From a virus, in the IMG/VR virus record IMGVR_UViG_3300028025_002785, positions 1-53,766 of that record: 53,766 nt of DNA; one strand, written 5' to 3'. The notes under the pieces are model-generated. The model was not told the origin of the DNA, made no database searches, and saw only the letters and a program-made list of their open reading frames with translations. The translations under genes were made by a program, and so were the position numbers. Below, one piece after another: positions 24,017 to 31,901 of the stretch (its first letter is position 1; each line of letters opens with the position of its first letter).

Positions 24017-24942
24017 CCGTAGAAGAGATGGAAGACTTTCTTAAAGGTCTTGGTGTTGAAACCTACGGAGCACGTGGGTCAGAGGTAAAGGGATTATGCC
24101 CCGGTCACTTTGATAGAACTGGAAAAGAAGACCACAATCCGTCTTGGTCAATTAATGCTGACACAGGGGCGCATAACTGTTTCTCTTGCGGGTTTCGTGG
24201 AGGATTGCAGTACCTTGTTTCATACGTCAATGGTATTCCTATGGAAGAAGCTGACGAGTGGGTCAAGACAACTACTAGCGATCTATCAATGCGTTTAGAG
24301 CGAGCACTAAATCCGAAGCCAAAGACTGAAGCGATATCAGTTGACATCACCGAGGCTAACTTGGCGGCTTATGTCGCACCGCCAGTAGAACTATTACGTA
24401 GTCGTGGAATAACACCAGCCGCCGCAGAACTGTACGGAATTTTGTACGATGCTCGTAAGGAGTGTTGGATCCTTCCAATCCGCGACCTATCTGGAAAGTT
24501 ACTGGGTTGGCAGGAGAAGGGCGCTAAGGGCAGATACTTTAGAAACTACCCCGCTGGGATTCAAAAGAGCCACTCTTTGTTTGGGTACCAGCAGTACACG
24601 GGCGGGCCAATGGTAGTAGTCGAATCCCCGCTAGACGTGGCTCGTATGGCTTCTGTAGGGCTTCTAGGTGGCGTTTCTACTTACGGCACAGCAGTGTCTA
24701 AAGACCAGATGAGCGCAATTAAAGGCGCTGAGCGGGTTATCGTGGCGATGGACAACGATGAGGCTGGGCGCCAAGCCGCTCAAGACTTTCTTAAGAAGTC
24801 CGTAGATATGTGGTTTGAGTGCTGGTTCTTCGACTATGCCTCTAGCGGTATCAAGGATATTGGCGGAATGAGTAAGGCTGAGATAGTCTACGGAATTGAA
24901 AACGCTAAGCACGCACTACATGGGGAGAAGGCACTGTCATGA
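24013..24942 (+). CDS. DNA primase (CHC2 zinc finger and TOPRIM)
   Basis: A 309-residue primase that makes RNA primers for lagging-strand synthesis. The zinc-binding domain is LCPGHFDRTGKEDHNPSW with CFSCGFRG following (ligands Cys, His, Cys, Cys at about residues 28-58). The TOPRIM domain holds VVVESPLDVA (about 202, catalytic Glu) and VIVAMDNDEAG (about 245, the Asp-x-Asp pair). The central part contains the RNA-polymerase-like residues WILPIRDLSGKLLGWQEKG. It follows the DnaB gene with a 4-nt overlap. The protein is compact, without the long C-terminal helicase-binding domain of DnaG. Confidence 0.85.
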   Translation: MTVEEMEDFLKGLGVETYGARGSEVKGLCPGHFDRTGKEDHNPSWSINADTGAHNCFSCGFRGGLQYLVSYVNGIPMEEADEWVKTTTSDLSMRLERALNPKPKTEAISVDITEANLAAYVAPPVELLRSRGITPAAAELYGILYDARKECWILPIRDLSGKLLGWQEKGAKGRYFRNYPAGIQKSHSLFGYQQYTGGPMVVVESPLDVARMASVGLLGGVSTYGTAVSKDQMSAIKGAERVIVAMDNDEAGRQAAQDFLKKSVDMWFECWFFDYASSGIKDIGGMSKAEIVYGIENAKHALHGEKALS

Positions 24943-25490
24943 TCATTGGTCTTTCAGGTTACGCACAGTCTGGAAAAGACACTGTAGCTAACATTCTTGT
25001 TGAGAAGCACGGGTACAGAAGAATTGCATTTGCTGACCCAATTCGTAAGTTACTTTACGAGATGGACCCACTAATCCCTAAGGGTTACGGCGATAGCATT
25101 ATTAATTACCGACTTCAAGATTTAGTAGACTCCTACGGCTGGGACAAAGTAAAAGTAGATTTTCCAGAAGTTAGACGCCTTCTTCAAGAACTAGGAGTTG
25201 GCGCTAGAAAATTATTTGGAGACACCTTTTGGATTAACGAAGCCTTATCTGATGTAGCACCGCAAGATAAAGTAGTTGTCTCTGATGTTCGTTTTGAGAA
25301 CGAGGCTATTTGGATTCAAGAGTTCAAGGGTAAGATTTGGCGCATTAAACGAATTGGAACGGATGCCGTTAACGATCACGTTTCTGAATCTGAAATGGAC
25401 GGGTACCCAGTAGATCAGATCTTTGTTAACAATGGAACTTTAGAAGACCTAGAGGTTTTGGTCTCAACAAGAATGATGTCATACGCATGA
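24939..25490 (+). CDS. Deoxynucleoside monophosphate kinase (T4 gp1-like)
   Basis: A 183-residue P-loop kinase. MIIGLSGYAQSGKDTVA at residues 1-17 is the Walker A loop typical of phage dNMP kinases, and RRIAFADPIRKLLYEMDP follows as in T4 gp1. KVVVSDVRFENEAIWIQ (about 108-125) is the conserved strand-plus-helix carrying the DxR lid residues. The enzyme converts dNMPs to dNDPs using ATP and supplies replication together with the class II ribonucleotide reductase at 45.5 kb. It is tightly coupled to the primase gene. Length is short compared with T4 gp1 (241 residues) but normal for other phage relatives. Confidence 0.8.
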   Translation: MIIGLSGYAQSGKDTVANILVEKHGYRRIAFADPIRKLLYEMDPLIPKGYGDSIINYRLQDLVDSYGWDKVKVDFPEVRRLLQELGVGARKLFGDTFWINEALSDVAPQDKVVVSDVRFENEAIWIQEFKGKIWRIKRIGTDAVNDHVSESEMDGYPVDQIFVNNGTLEDLEVLVSTRMMSYA

Positions 25491-25699
25491 TGTGGTCTTG
25501 GGTACTAGCGACAATAGGCGTACTAGGCATTTACTTTGTCGGTAGAAAAACAATATGGGGCTGGCTAGTTCTTTTGGCTAACGAGGTCATTTGGATTGCC
25601 TACGCTCTAACCACTAAACAATACGGGTTTATAGTTTCTGCCGTTGCTTACGCTATCGTCTACATTCGGTCGTTCGTACACTGGAGGAGAGACGCTTGA
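25487..25699 (+). CDS. Small membrane protein
   Basis: A 70-residue hydrophobic protein with two or three membrane segments (WSWVLATIGVLGIYFVG, WGWLVLLANEVIWIAYAL, YGFIVSAVAYAIVYIRS) and a basic C-terminus (HWRRDA). No signal-peptide cleavage site is seen. It is sandwiched in the replication operon with 4-nt overlaps, so it is expressed early with the replication genes. It could anchor replication to the membrane or block superinfection, though no family is recognised. Confidence 0.6.
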   Translation: MMWSWVLATIGVLGIYFVGRKTIWGWLVLLANEVIWIAYALTTKQYGFIVSAVAYAIVYIRSFVHWRRDA

Positions 25700-27288
25700 C
25701 TTTCAAAGGGACGCTACTACCCTACCAACCTGAGGCGGTTGAAAAAATGATTGATCGCCACAAGGTTTTAGTGGCATACGATTTAGGGCTCGGGAAGACA
25801 GTACTAACGATTGCAGCGCTCGAACAGCTGATGGACAGCGGTTCAATCCGGGAGCCCGGAATGGTTATCTGTCTTTCCAGCCTTAAGTACCAGTGGGCTA
25901 ATCAAATTGAAAAGTTTACAGAAGGTACTTCTAAAGCATTAGTTATTGATGGAACACCTAAGCAAAGACTTAAGCAATATGAAGACGCGTACAACTGGCG
26001 AGAGACAGGTGTTGATTACGTAGTGATGAACTACGAACAGATTGTCAACGATTGGGATTTAGTAAAGAAACTACCTAGAGGTTTTATAGTTTGCGACGAA
26101 GCCACAGCAATTAAATCTTTTAAGTCTAAAAGATCTAAGGCAGTTAAGAAGATGGCAAACGCTCCTTTTAAGTTTGCTTTAACTGGAACACCTATTGAAA
26201 ACGGTAAACCAGAAGAGTTGTTTAGCATCATGCAGTTTGTAGACGACTCCGTACTAGGAAGGTTTGACATCTTTGACTCAGCATTTATTGTTCGTAATAA
26301 TTGGGGTGGAGTCCAGCGTTATAGGAATCTTCCTACTCTACACGAGCGTCTTAAGGAATCAAGTGTCCGAAAGTCGCAAAAAGATCCTGATGTTGCGCCG
26401 CACTTACCAGATTCCATACATAATGAACCGTTACTTATCACGCTCGATAGACGAAGCGCCAAGCTATATGAACGAATTAGAACAGACCTCCTAAATGATT
26501 TAGCGGAAGCAACCGCATTGTTTGGTGCAAACTTCAATGTCTTTGCACATTACGGGGTACAAAATGGTGGAGGAAGCCAAGAAGAAAACCAATGGCGTGG
26601 AAAGATTATGTCTAAGGTTGGTTGTTTAAAGATGCTTTGTTCACATCCTGACCTACTACGCACCAGTGCGCTTAAGTACAACTCTACTGGCGGGGAAGGC
26701 TCTGCCTATGCAAATGAGTTAGTCGAGGCTGGGTATTTAGAGGGTGTTGATCAATCTCCAAAATTAAACGCCCTAGTTCAATATGTAAAAGAGTTTTTAG
26801 ACCAAGCTGAAGAGAACAAAGTTGTTATATTTGCTACCTATGTAGACATGACAGACAAGCTCGCGGAAGCCCTGATCCAGTACGGTTGTAGAACTTACAC
26901 AGGTCGCCTTGACGCCAAGACCAAAGAGGAGAATAAAATTGCTCTTAACACTGACCCTAGTGTTCGTGTCCTTGTTTCTTCAGATGCTGGCGGTTATGGC
27001 GTTGATCTTCCTGCCGCTAACCTCCTCGTCAACTACGACCTACCGTGGTCATCGGGAGGCGCTACACAGCGAAACGGACGAATCATGCGAGCGTCCTCAA
27101 AGTGGCCGTCTATAGTCATCCAAGACTTCCTAGTAGCAGGATCTATTGAAGTCCGACAGCACGAGATGCTTCAGCATAAAAACGCCGTAGCAAGCGCTGT
27201 AATCGACGGTGAGGGCATAAATGAGGCTGGAGGGATAGATTTCAGCATAAGTAGCCTAAACCAGTTCTTGATGCTTAAATCCGTGTAA
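25696..27288 (+). CDS. SNF2-family DNA helicase/translocase
   Basis: A 530-residue superfamily 2 ATPase that probably starts at TTG 25696, behind GGAGGAGA and overlapping the upstream stop. Motif I is YDLGLGKTVLT (about 29-39), motif Ia VICLSSLKYQW, motif II VCDEATA (about 133) and motif III ALTGTPIENG. The C-terminal lobe ends with the motif VI region ATQRNGRIMRASS (about 455-467), after VDLPAANLLVNYDLPWS. SNF2 proteins move on double-stranded DNA. In phages they act in fork restart, recombination or remodelling (UvsW-like). It is the last gene of the replication operon. Confidence 0.85.
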   Translation: MTFKGTLLPYQPEAVEKMIDRHKVLVAYDLGLGKTVLTIAALEQLMDSGSIREPGMVICLSSLKYQWANQIEKFTEGTSKALVIDGTPKQRLKQYEDAYNWRETGVDYVVMNYEQIVNDWDLVKKLPRGFIVCDEATAIKSFKSKRSKAVKKMANAPFKFALTGTPIENGKPEELFSIMQFVDDSVLGRFDIFDSAFIVRNNWGGVQRYRNLPTLHERLKESSVRKSQKDPDVAPHLPDSIHNEPLLITLDRRSAKLYERIRTDLLNDLAEATALFGANFNVFAHYGVQNGGGSQEENQWRGKIMSKVGCLKMLCSHPDLLRTSALKYNSTGGEGSAYANELVEAGYLEGVDQSPKLNALVQYVKEFLDQAEENKVVIFATYVDMTDKLAEALIQYGCRTYTGRLDAKTKEENKIALNTDPSVRVLVSSDAGGYGVDLPAANLLVNYDLPWSSGGATQRNGRIMRASSKWPSIVIQDFLVAGSIEVRQHEMLQHKNAVASAVIDGEGINEAGGIDFSISSLNQFLMLKSV

Positions 27289-27291
27289 ACT
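27286..27291 (+). promoter_or_regulatory. Leaderless promoter -10 element for the RHH gene
   Basis: TAAACT then 6 nt (TGATGG) then ATG at 27298. It starts inside the last codons of the helicase gene. No Shine-Dalgarno is found before this start, which supports leaderless initiation. Confidence 0.4.
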
Positions 27292-27297
27292 TGATGG

Positions 27298-27444
27298 ATG
27301 CCTAACGCACCTAAGACCCCTACGCGTACTATCCGCGTCTCAGACGACCTCTGGATTGCTGTCCAGAAGAAGGCTGCCAGTCAGGAAGTCACAGTCACCA
27401 GCGTTATTATCGCAGCCCTTGAGGACTACCTAAAAGCCGAATAA
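27298..27444 (+). CDS. Ribbon-helix-helix (CopG/Arc-like) DNA-binding protein
   Basis: A 48-residue protein. RTIRVSDDLWIAVQKKAASQ is the beta-strand and first helix of the CopG/Arc/MetJ fold, and EVTVTSVIIAALEDYLKAE is the turn and second helix with the usual hydrophobic spacing. These proteins bind operator DNA as dimers with the strand in the major groove. The ATG at 27298 is the only in-frame start after a stop at 27292. It is a candidate regulator of phage promoters, for instance of the gene just downstream. Confidence 0.7.
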   Translation: MPNAPKTPTRTIRVSDDLWIAVQKKAASQEVTVTSVIIAALEDYLKAE

Positions 27445-27463
27445 CGGCGTGTCGTTCCTCGAT

Positions 27464-27493
27464 TTGTCAGTGCCCCACTGTAAGGTGTAGTTT
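27464..27493 (+). promoter_or_regulatory. Promoter for the recombination module
   Basis: TTGTCA, an 18-nt spacer and TAGTTT, followed about 17 nt later by the GAAGGGG ribosome site of the gene at 27518. It lies in the 73-nt gap after the RHH gene. Confidence 0.55.
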
Positions 27494-27517
27494 CTCACCA
27501 CAACAGAAGGGGACCCA

Positions 27518-27907
27518 ATGTCAGACAAGCAGAGCCTTACTAATGAGGCAAAACAATACTTAGCTCTCAAAGAGCAAATTAAATTCCTATCTGATCGTCA
27601 ATCAGAAATTAAAAAGCGTCTCAACGAAGCCGTGCAAGAACTTGGCGAAGTAGATGGTCGCGGACACATCACTTTAGAGCTTGATGAAGATATTAAAGTA
27701 ACAAATCAACGTCGAGTATCAAAAGCACTCAACATGGATGTAGCAGATCAATTGCTAGCAGAACGTGGCATTAAAGACGACTGCATCATCATGATTCCAA
27801 CCGTTAGCGAAGATGCAATTATGGCTGCGTTTTACAAAGGTCAATTAACAGAAGAAGATATTGACGCAATGTTCCCAGCAAAGGTATCGTTCGCTTTCGT
27901 ACTATGA
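27518..27907 (+). CDS. Coiled-coil protein of unknown function
   Basis: A 129-residue protein with a strong AGAAGGGG ribosome site. Residues 8-45 are a likely coiled-coil (NEAKQYLALKEQIKFLSDRQ, then EIKKRLNEAVQEL). A small alpha/beta domain follows (GRGHITLELDEDIKVTNQRR, KDDCIIMIPTVSEDAIMAAF), and the protein ends near LTEEDIDAMFPAKV. Similar small proteins lie beside recombination or polymerase genes in actinophages, but I cannot name the family. Confidence 0.5.
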   Translation: MSDKQSLTNEAKQYLALKEQIKFLSDRQSEIKKRLNEAVQELGEVDGRGHITLELDEDIKVTNQRRVSKALNMDVADQLLAERGIKDDCIIMIPTVSEDAIMAAFYKGQLTEEDIDAMFPAKVSFAFVL

Positions 27908-28356
27908 CAGAAGATTTTATTGATCAAACGTTTGCCGATCTAAACTACCCAGGTAGTAAACGCAAACGTCGTGAGGAAAAAGTAAAAGAAGTTAAGCAGG
28001 TTGAGTGGGATTCACATCCTCGTCCAACCGTTATGCCTAACGGAAAAGAACTAGATTTGTTCACCATAGGAGCATTAGCAAAAGCGTTAGGTCGCCCAGT
28101 TATTACTCTAAAACTATGGATGAGCGAAGGGCAACTTCCAACATCGCCTTACCGTTTGCCAACAACAATTGACAAAAACGGTGAGGAACGACAAGGTAGG
28201 CGCTTGTACAGCCGATCAATGATCGAATCAGCGGTAGCGATATTTACTAAGTTTGGCGTTTTGCACGTGAAGCGTATAGACTGGGAGAAGTACCGCAAGG
28301 TCACTGATGAAATAGCCGAGGCTTGGGAGAAATCTTTAGCTGAGGAAACTGCTTAA
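27904..28356 (+). CDS. MerR-like helix-turn-helix protein
   Basis: A 150-residue protein. The segment LFTIGALAKALGRPVITLKL plus WMSEGQLPTSPYRLP is a MerR/excisionase-type winged helix at about residues 53-90. It is followed by GRRLYSRSMIESAVAIFTKF, which corresponds to the usual 'R.Y....i..' helix of the family. A charged N-terminus (SKRKRREEKVKEVKQ) precedes it. It has no metal-binding Cys, so it probably acts as a DNA-binding regulator rather than a metal sensor. It overlaps the coiled-coil gene by 4 nt. Confidence 0.65.
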   Translation: MTEDFIDQTFADLNYPGSKRKRREEKVKEVKQVEWDSHPRPTVMPNGKELDLFTIGALAKALGRPVITLKLWMSEGQLPTSPYRLPTTIDKNGEERQGRRLYSRSMIESAVAIFTKFGVLHVKRIDWEKYRKVTDEIAEAWEKSLAEETA

Positions 28357-28392
28357 TAACTGCAAACAACTGCGATAAGGAGAAAACCGCCC

Positions 28393-29064
28393 ATGGGCGT
28401 AAACACAACAGATACACCGGATGCAACAACATACGGTCAGGTAGAAGACGAATCTTTCTCAGTGGAAGATCGTCCAACTCAATCCACTTCATCAACCGCT
28501 GTTCAATCAGGTTGGGAAGCCGCCGAACAACTAGTCACAACTCCTACAGAGTTTCCGACTGAGTTCAAGCACTCAGAGTCATTCCAGTTAATTCGTTTTA
28601 TTGATACTGGTGGACCATTTGCTAATTACCGCCAGCACTTCCTTAAGGAAAAGACCGAAGGTCGACGTTCATACGTCTGTATTGGCGACAACTGCCCACT
28701 TTGTGTAAAGCTTGGCGATAAGCCAGAGACAAAGCGTGCGTTTTCTATTGTTAATCTTTCAGCAAAGCCTTACCAACGCCAGATGTTGATTGCAACACCT
28801 CGTTTGTACAAGACTTTGCATGCTGGTGAGTTTTCCCCACAGGGACCTTTGACTCGCAACTACTGGGCGATTAGTCGCACAGGAGTAAAGCAGCAGACTG
28901 TTTACAATTTAATGTCAGTTAAGGGTCGTGATCTTGCAGAAGATTACGGAATTAACGAGGCTGAAGTAGAAGCAGCAATTGCTAACTTCAAGCCATTTGA
29001 GCGTTCTGAAATCCGCGAGGATAGCATTGCCGTTCTAACAGACATTGCAGCTAGCCTGCTCTAA
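28393..29064 (+). CDS. Putative single-stranded DNA-binding protein with Cys motif
   Basis: A 223-residue protein located directly before DNA polymerase, behind AAGGAG. After an acidic disordered N-terminus, residues about 60-190 form a beta-rich domain with FQLIRFIDTGGPFANYRQHF and YVCIGDNCPLCVKLGD (about 94-109, a Cys-x4-Cys-x2-Cys metal or redox site). QRQMLIATPRLYKTLHAGEF and NLMSVKGRDLAEDYGINEAE follow. T4 gp32 also pairs an OB-fold with a zinc loop, so this could be the phage ssDNA-binding protein. I base this on neighbourhood and general pattern. Confidence 0.5.
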   Translation: MGVNTTDTPDATTYGQVEDESFSVEDRPTQSTSSTAVQSGWEAAEQLVTTPTEFPTEFKHSESFQLIRFIDTGGPFANYRQHFLKEKTEGRRSYVCIGDNCPLCVKLGDKPETKRAFSIVNLSAKPYQRQMLIATPRLYKTLHAGEFSPQGPLTRNYWAISRTGVKQQTVYNLMSVKGRDLAEDYGINEAEVEAAIANFKPFERSEIREDSIAVLTDIAASLL

Positions 29065-29075
29065 CCAATAACTGT

Positions 29076-29112
29076 CTAGGAGGTGTTGGATGATCCCCCC
29101 AGCACCTCCTAG
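29076..29112 (+). promoter_or_regulatory. Large leader hairpin upstream of DNA polymerase
   Basis: CTAGGAGGTGTTGG and CCAGCACCTCCTAG form a 14-bp stem (one G-U pair) around a 9-nt loop, 17 nt before the polymerase start. No T-run follows, so it is not a classic terminator. The left arm contains AGGAGG. The loop side holds CCCCCC (29093-29098), which could instead pair with GGGGG at 29118-29122, part of the polymerase ribosome site. Two exclusive folds are therefore possible. Confidence 0.5.
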
Positions 29113-29129
29113 CCTTTGGGGGACACACT

Positions 29130-31085
29130 ATGAATATTATTCTTACAAACGATCAACTAGACGAAATGGTTGCGTATTACCTTGAGCAAGATGCTTTTGC
29201 GTTTGACGTTGAGACGGTCGGAGATCGTCGAGGTGATACTCCTGTTAATGAAGTTCTTTGGATTACTTTTGCTACTCATGGTAGGTGTGACGTTATTCCT
29301 ATGGGTCACCCTAATGGTGATTTACTAGAGGTTGTTTATCCTCTTACTGGTCAAGGCGAGAAAAGAGTAGAGCAAGGTCTTCCCGCTAGACCAAGTGATT
29401 ACTCACGCGATTCTAAAAAAGCAACTAAAGTTTTTAGCGAGGCACCGGCACAGTTGTTTCCAGCAGAGGTTTTTTCTTCCCTTAAACCTCTTATGTTTAA
29501 CGACAAGATATTAAAGATTGGTCACAACTTAGTATTTGACTTAACTTCTGTAGCAAAATACTACGACGGGAACTACCCAGTAGGTCCTTACTTTGACACA
29601 ATGATTGCATCATTTCTGTACGATAACCGTAATAAAAACCGATGCGGTTTAGCAGATTGTTTGAAGCGTGAGATTGGTTTTGTAATGGAGAAGGGCGTTG
29701 GCGCTCAGGTAGAGGTCTACTCCTTTAATGAAGTTGCAAAATACGCTTACCTAGATGCTAAGTACACTTTCTTGCTTTGGAAGATTCTTGTAAAGAAACT
29801 AGAAGAAAACCAAGTAACTGGTGTTATGAAACTTGAGATGGACGTTCTGAAGGTTCTTTGCGACATGAAGCTAACTGGCGCTCCCATAGACATGAGCGCT
29901 CTTGAGTCTTTAGATGCTAGATTGAAAGAAGACATTGAGACCGCAAAGGCTGAGATCTTTAAGGTTGCCGGTCAGCAGTTCAACATTAACTCGAACGCAG
30001 ATAAGCAAAAGATTCTGTACGGATCTAAGTCTGAAGGCGGTCGTGGGCTTAAGCCTAAGATTATTACAGCCAAGGGCGGAGACTCTGTATCAGCTGAGGC
30101 TCTTGAGGCTTACAGAGGACAAGACCCACTAGTGGACGCACTCCTCACCTATGCTGATTTAAATAAGTTACACACCACTTACGTCGTTCCGTATCTTGGC
30201 GGAGAGGTTACACGTACTACTGCTGGAAAGATACGAATTGAGCATAAGGACAGTCTCCTTATAAATAACCGCATTCACTGTGACTTCATTCAGCACGGAG
30301 CCGAAACGGGCCGTTTCTCAAGTAGAAACCCTAATTTGCAGAATGTACCTGCGCCTCACACAGAGCACGGTAAAGCTATTCGTAACTTATTCAGAGCGCC
30401 TGAGGGTCACAAATTTATCGTAGCGGACTACTCACAGATTGAGCCTCGAGTAATTGCTTCCTTTTCAAAAGACCCAATTATGATGCAGAACTACTTAGAC
30501 GGCGGAGACATTTACACCACGGTAGGAAACGAAATGGGTGTAGATCGTAAGGCTGGAAAGGTTTTAGTTCTTGCTATGTCGTACGGAGTAGGTCCAGAAA
30601 AGATCGCTCGTTCTATTGGTTGTACAAAGCAAGAGGCTAAAGACTTACTGGATCGATTCTCCGAGCGTTTCCCTTCCATTAGTTCTTACAAGTTTAAGGT
30701 ACTGGTGTCTACTAAAAAAATTGGCAATAAAGAAAAGCCAATCCCATATGTAACCACTATCTTAGGAAGACGTAGGTACTTGCCTGAGATGAACTCTGGC
30801 GATAAGTCTGACCGGGCAGGGGCAGAGCGCCAAGCGTTCAACACCAAGATTCAAGGATCAGCAGCGGACATCATTAAGCTGGCTATGGTTCGAGCACACG
30901 CACTTATCCCCAAAGAGGCTAAACTAATACTTACAGTTCACGATGAACTTGTGACCCTAACTCCAGACCATTTGGTCGATGAGACAGAGGCCGCAATCAG
31001 AACCGCGATGGAAGATATCAAACTGTTAGATATCCCATTGATTGCTGATGTAAAGGTTGTAGAGCGTTGGGGAGAGGCAAAATAG
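29130..31085 (+). CDS. polA: Family A DNA polymerase with 3'-5' exonuclease domain
   Basis: A 651-residue replicative polymerase. The exonuclease domain begins at about 20 with FAFDVETVGD (Exo I Asp-x-Glu) and contains KIGHNLVFDLT (Exo II) and KYAYLDAKYTFLL (Exo III). The polymerase domain has motif A VADYSQIEPRV (about 432), the O-helix RKAGKVLVLAMSYG (about 473) and motif C LTVHDELV (about 605). GRFSSRNPNLQNVP is also a family signature. There is no 5'-nuclease domain, which is usual for phage forms. The predicted fold in its 5' leader may control translation. The enzyme would copy the phage genome with the primase and helicase encoded upstream. Confidence 0.92.
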   Translation: MNIILTNDQLDEMVAYYLEQDAFAFDVETVGDRRGDTPVNEVLWITFATHGRCDVIPMGHPNGDLLEVVYPLTGQGEKRVEQGLPARPSDYSRDSKKATKVFSEAPAQLFPAEVFSSLKPLMFNDKILKIGHNLVFDLTSVAKYYDGNYPVGPYFDTMIASFLYDNRNKNRCGLADCLKREIGFVMEKGVGAQVEVYSFNEVAKYAYLDAKYTFLLWKILVKKLEENQVTGVMKLEMDVLKVLCDMKLTGAPIDMSALESLDARLKEDIETAKAEIFKVAGQQFNINSNADKQKILYGSKSEGGRGLKPKIITAKGGDSVSAEALEAYRGQDPLVDALLTYADLNKLHTTYVVPYLGGEVTRTTAGKIRIEHKDSLLINNRIHCDFIQHGAETGRFSSRNPNLQNVPAPHTEHGKAIRNLFRAPEGHKFIVADYSQIEPRVIASFSKDPIMMQNYLDGGDIYTTVGNEMGVDRKAGKVLVLAMSYGVGPEKIARSIGCTKQEAKDLLDRFSERFPSISSYKFKVLVSTKKIGNKEKPIPYVTTILGRRRYLPEMNSGDKSDRAGAERQAFNTKIQGSAADIIKLAMVRAHALIPKEAKLILTVHDELVTLTPDHLVDETEAAIRTAMEDIKLLDIPLIADVKVVERWGEAK

Positions 31086-31534
31086 TGCGTAAGTTTTGGA
31101 AGAAAAACGAACCAGAACCAGAAAGTTTTAGTACAGCAATCCCTATGGCTGTCATTGCTCGTTGGTATTTTTACGACGCAGGTTTAGAAGAGCCAAACAA
31201 GTTAGCCGATTTAGTCGGCATGATGCCAGTAAGTCTTGAAGGAGACGCTAAAGAGGAAGAAGACAGCGACCAGCGGTTAATTAGAGTTGCTCCCTTGCTT
31301 CCTTTTATAGAAACAATTACTGAGATCAACGCTAGAAGCATTACCGAGTTACAGTTTGACCATTACATCACTAGCGGTCAGTTAGACCCAAATGACCTAA
31401 CAGAAGAGAAAGCACATATAGAAGAGTTGTATCGTCAAGTAGGTCATTCTGCTCTTATAGCCGCTTTTGCATCTGGCTTAGAATTGGGTATTATCAGCAC
31501 AGACACAGTCCAAGGAGACATAGCGTATGAGTAA
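31085..31534 (+). CDS. Hypothetical protein downstream of DNA polymerase
   Basis: A 149-residue protein. GTG at 31085 overlaps the polymerase stop (TAGTG) and lies after GGGGAGAGG; an in-frame TTG at 31067 would overlap more. The middle is acidic (DAKEEEDSDQRL), and the C-terminal half is helical (RQVGHSALIAAFASGLELGI). No motif or family is recognised. Its position suggests co-expression with polymerase and RecA. Confidence 0.45.
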   Translation: MRKFWKKNEPEPESFSTAIPMAVIARWYFYDAGLEEPNKLADLVGMMPVSLEGDAKEEEDSDQRLIRVAPLLPFIETITEINARSITELQFDHYITSGQLDPNDLTEEKAHIEELYRQVGHSALIAAFASGLELGIISTDTVQGDIAYE

Positions 31535-31901
31535 TAACTGGTGGGCAAACAAATTAGGTCAGCCTCAAACTACACGTCAAGAGATGCCACTACCTCCGTC
31601 GCAAGTTCCCATGACATACGCCCCTCCCTCCGCAGCTCCATCTTTTCAACAACAACAAGGAGCTAGACCAACAGCGTCTGCACAGGCGTCACGTTGCCCA
31701 AGTTGTGGTGGAGGTAACTACGGAAGTATCGAAGGAACAAAGCCACGTTGTTATGAATGCGGTTATCCAATCGTACAAAGCGGTAGCGGTATGGGTAAAG
31801 GAATTACTGGAGGTCCAACACCTTCTGGACCTACGCAAGCAGCAGTACAAGTAGCAACAGGCGGATGGAATCCAACAACAATTATTGGAAAGTTAGGTTA
31901 A
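31527..31901 (+). CDS. Proline-rich zinc-ribbon protein
   Basis: A 124-residue protein. The first 55 residues are Pro/Gln/Ser/Ala-rich and disordered (PPSQVPMTYAPPSAAPSF). A zinc ribbon at about 56-80 is SRCPSCGGGNYGSI and KPRCYECGYPIV, the usual two CxxC knuckles. The C-terminus is Gly/Thr-rich. It precedes RecA with a TAATG overlap, so it may bind nucleic acid or recombination partners. It overlaps the preceding gene by 8 nt. Confidence 0.55.
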   Translation: MSNNWWANKLGQPQTTRQEMPLPPSQVPMTYAPPSAAPSFQQQQGARPTASAQASRCPSCGGGNYGSIEGTKPRCYECGYPIVQSGSGMGKGITGGPTPSGPTQAAVQVATGGWNPTTIIGKLG

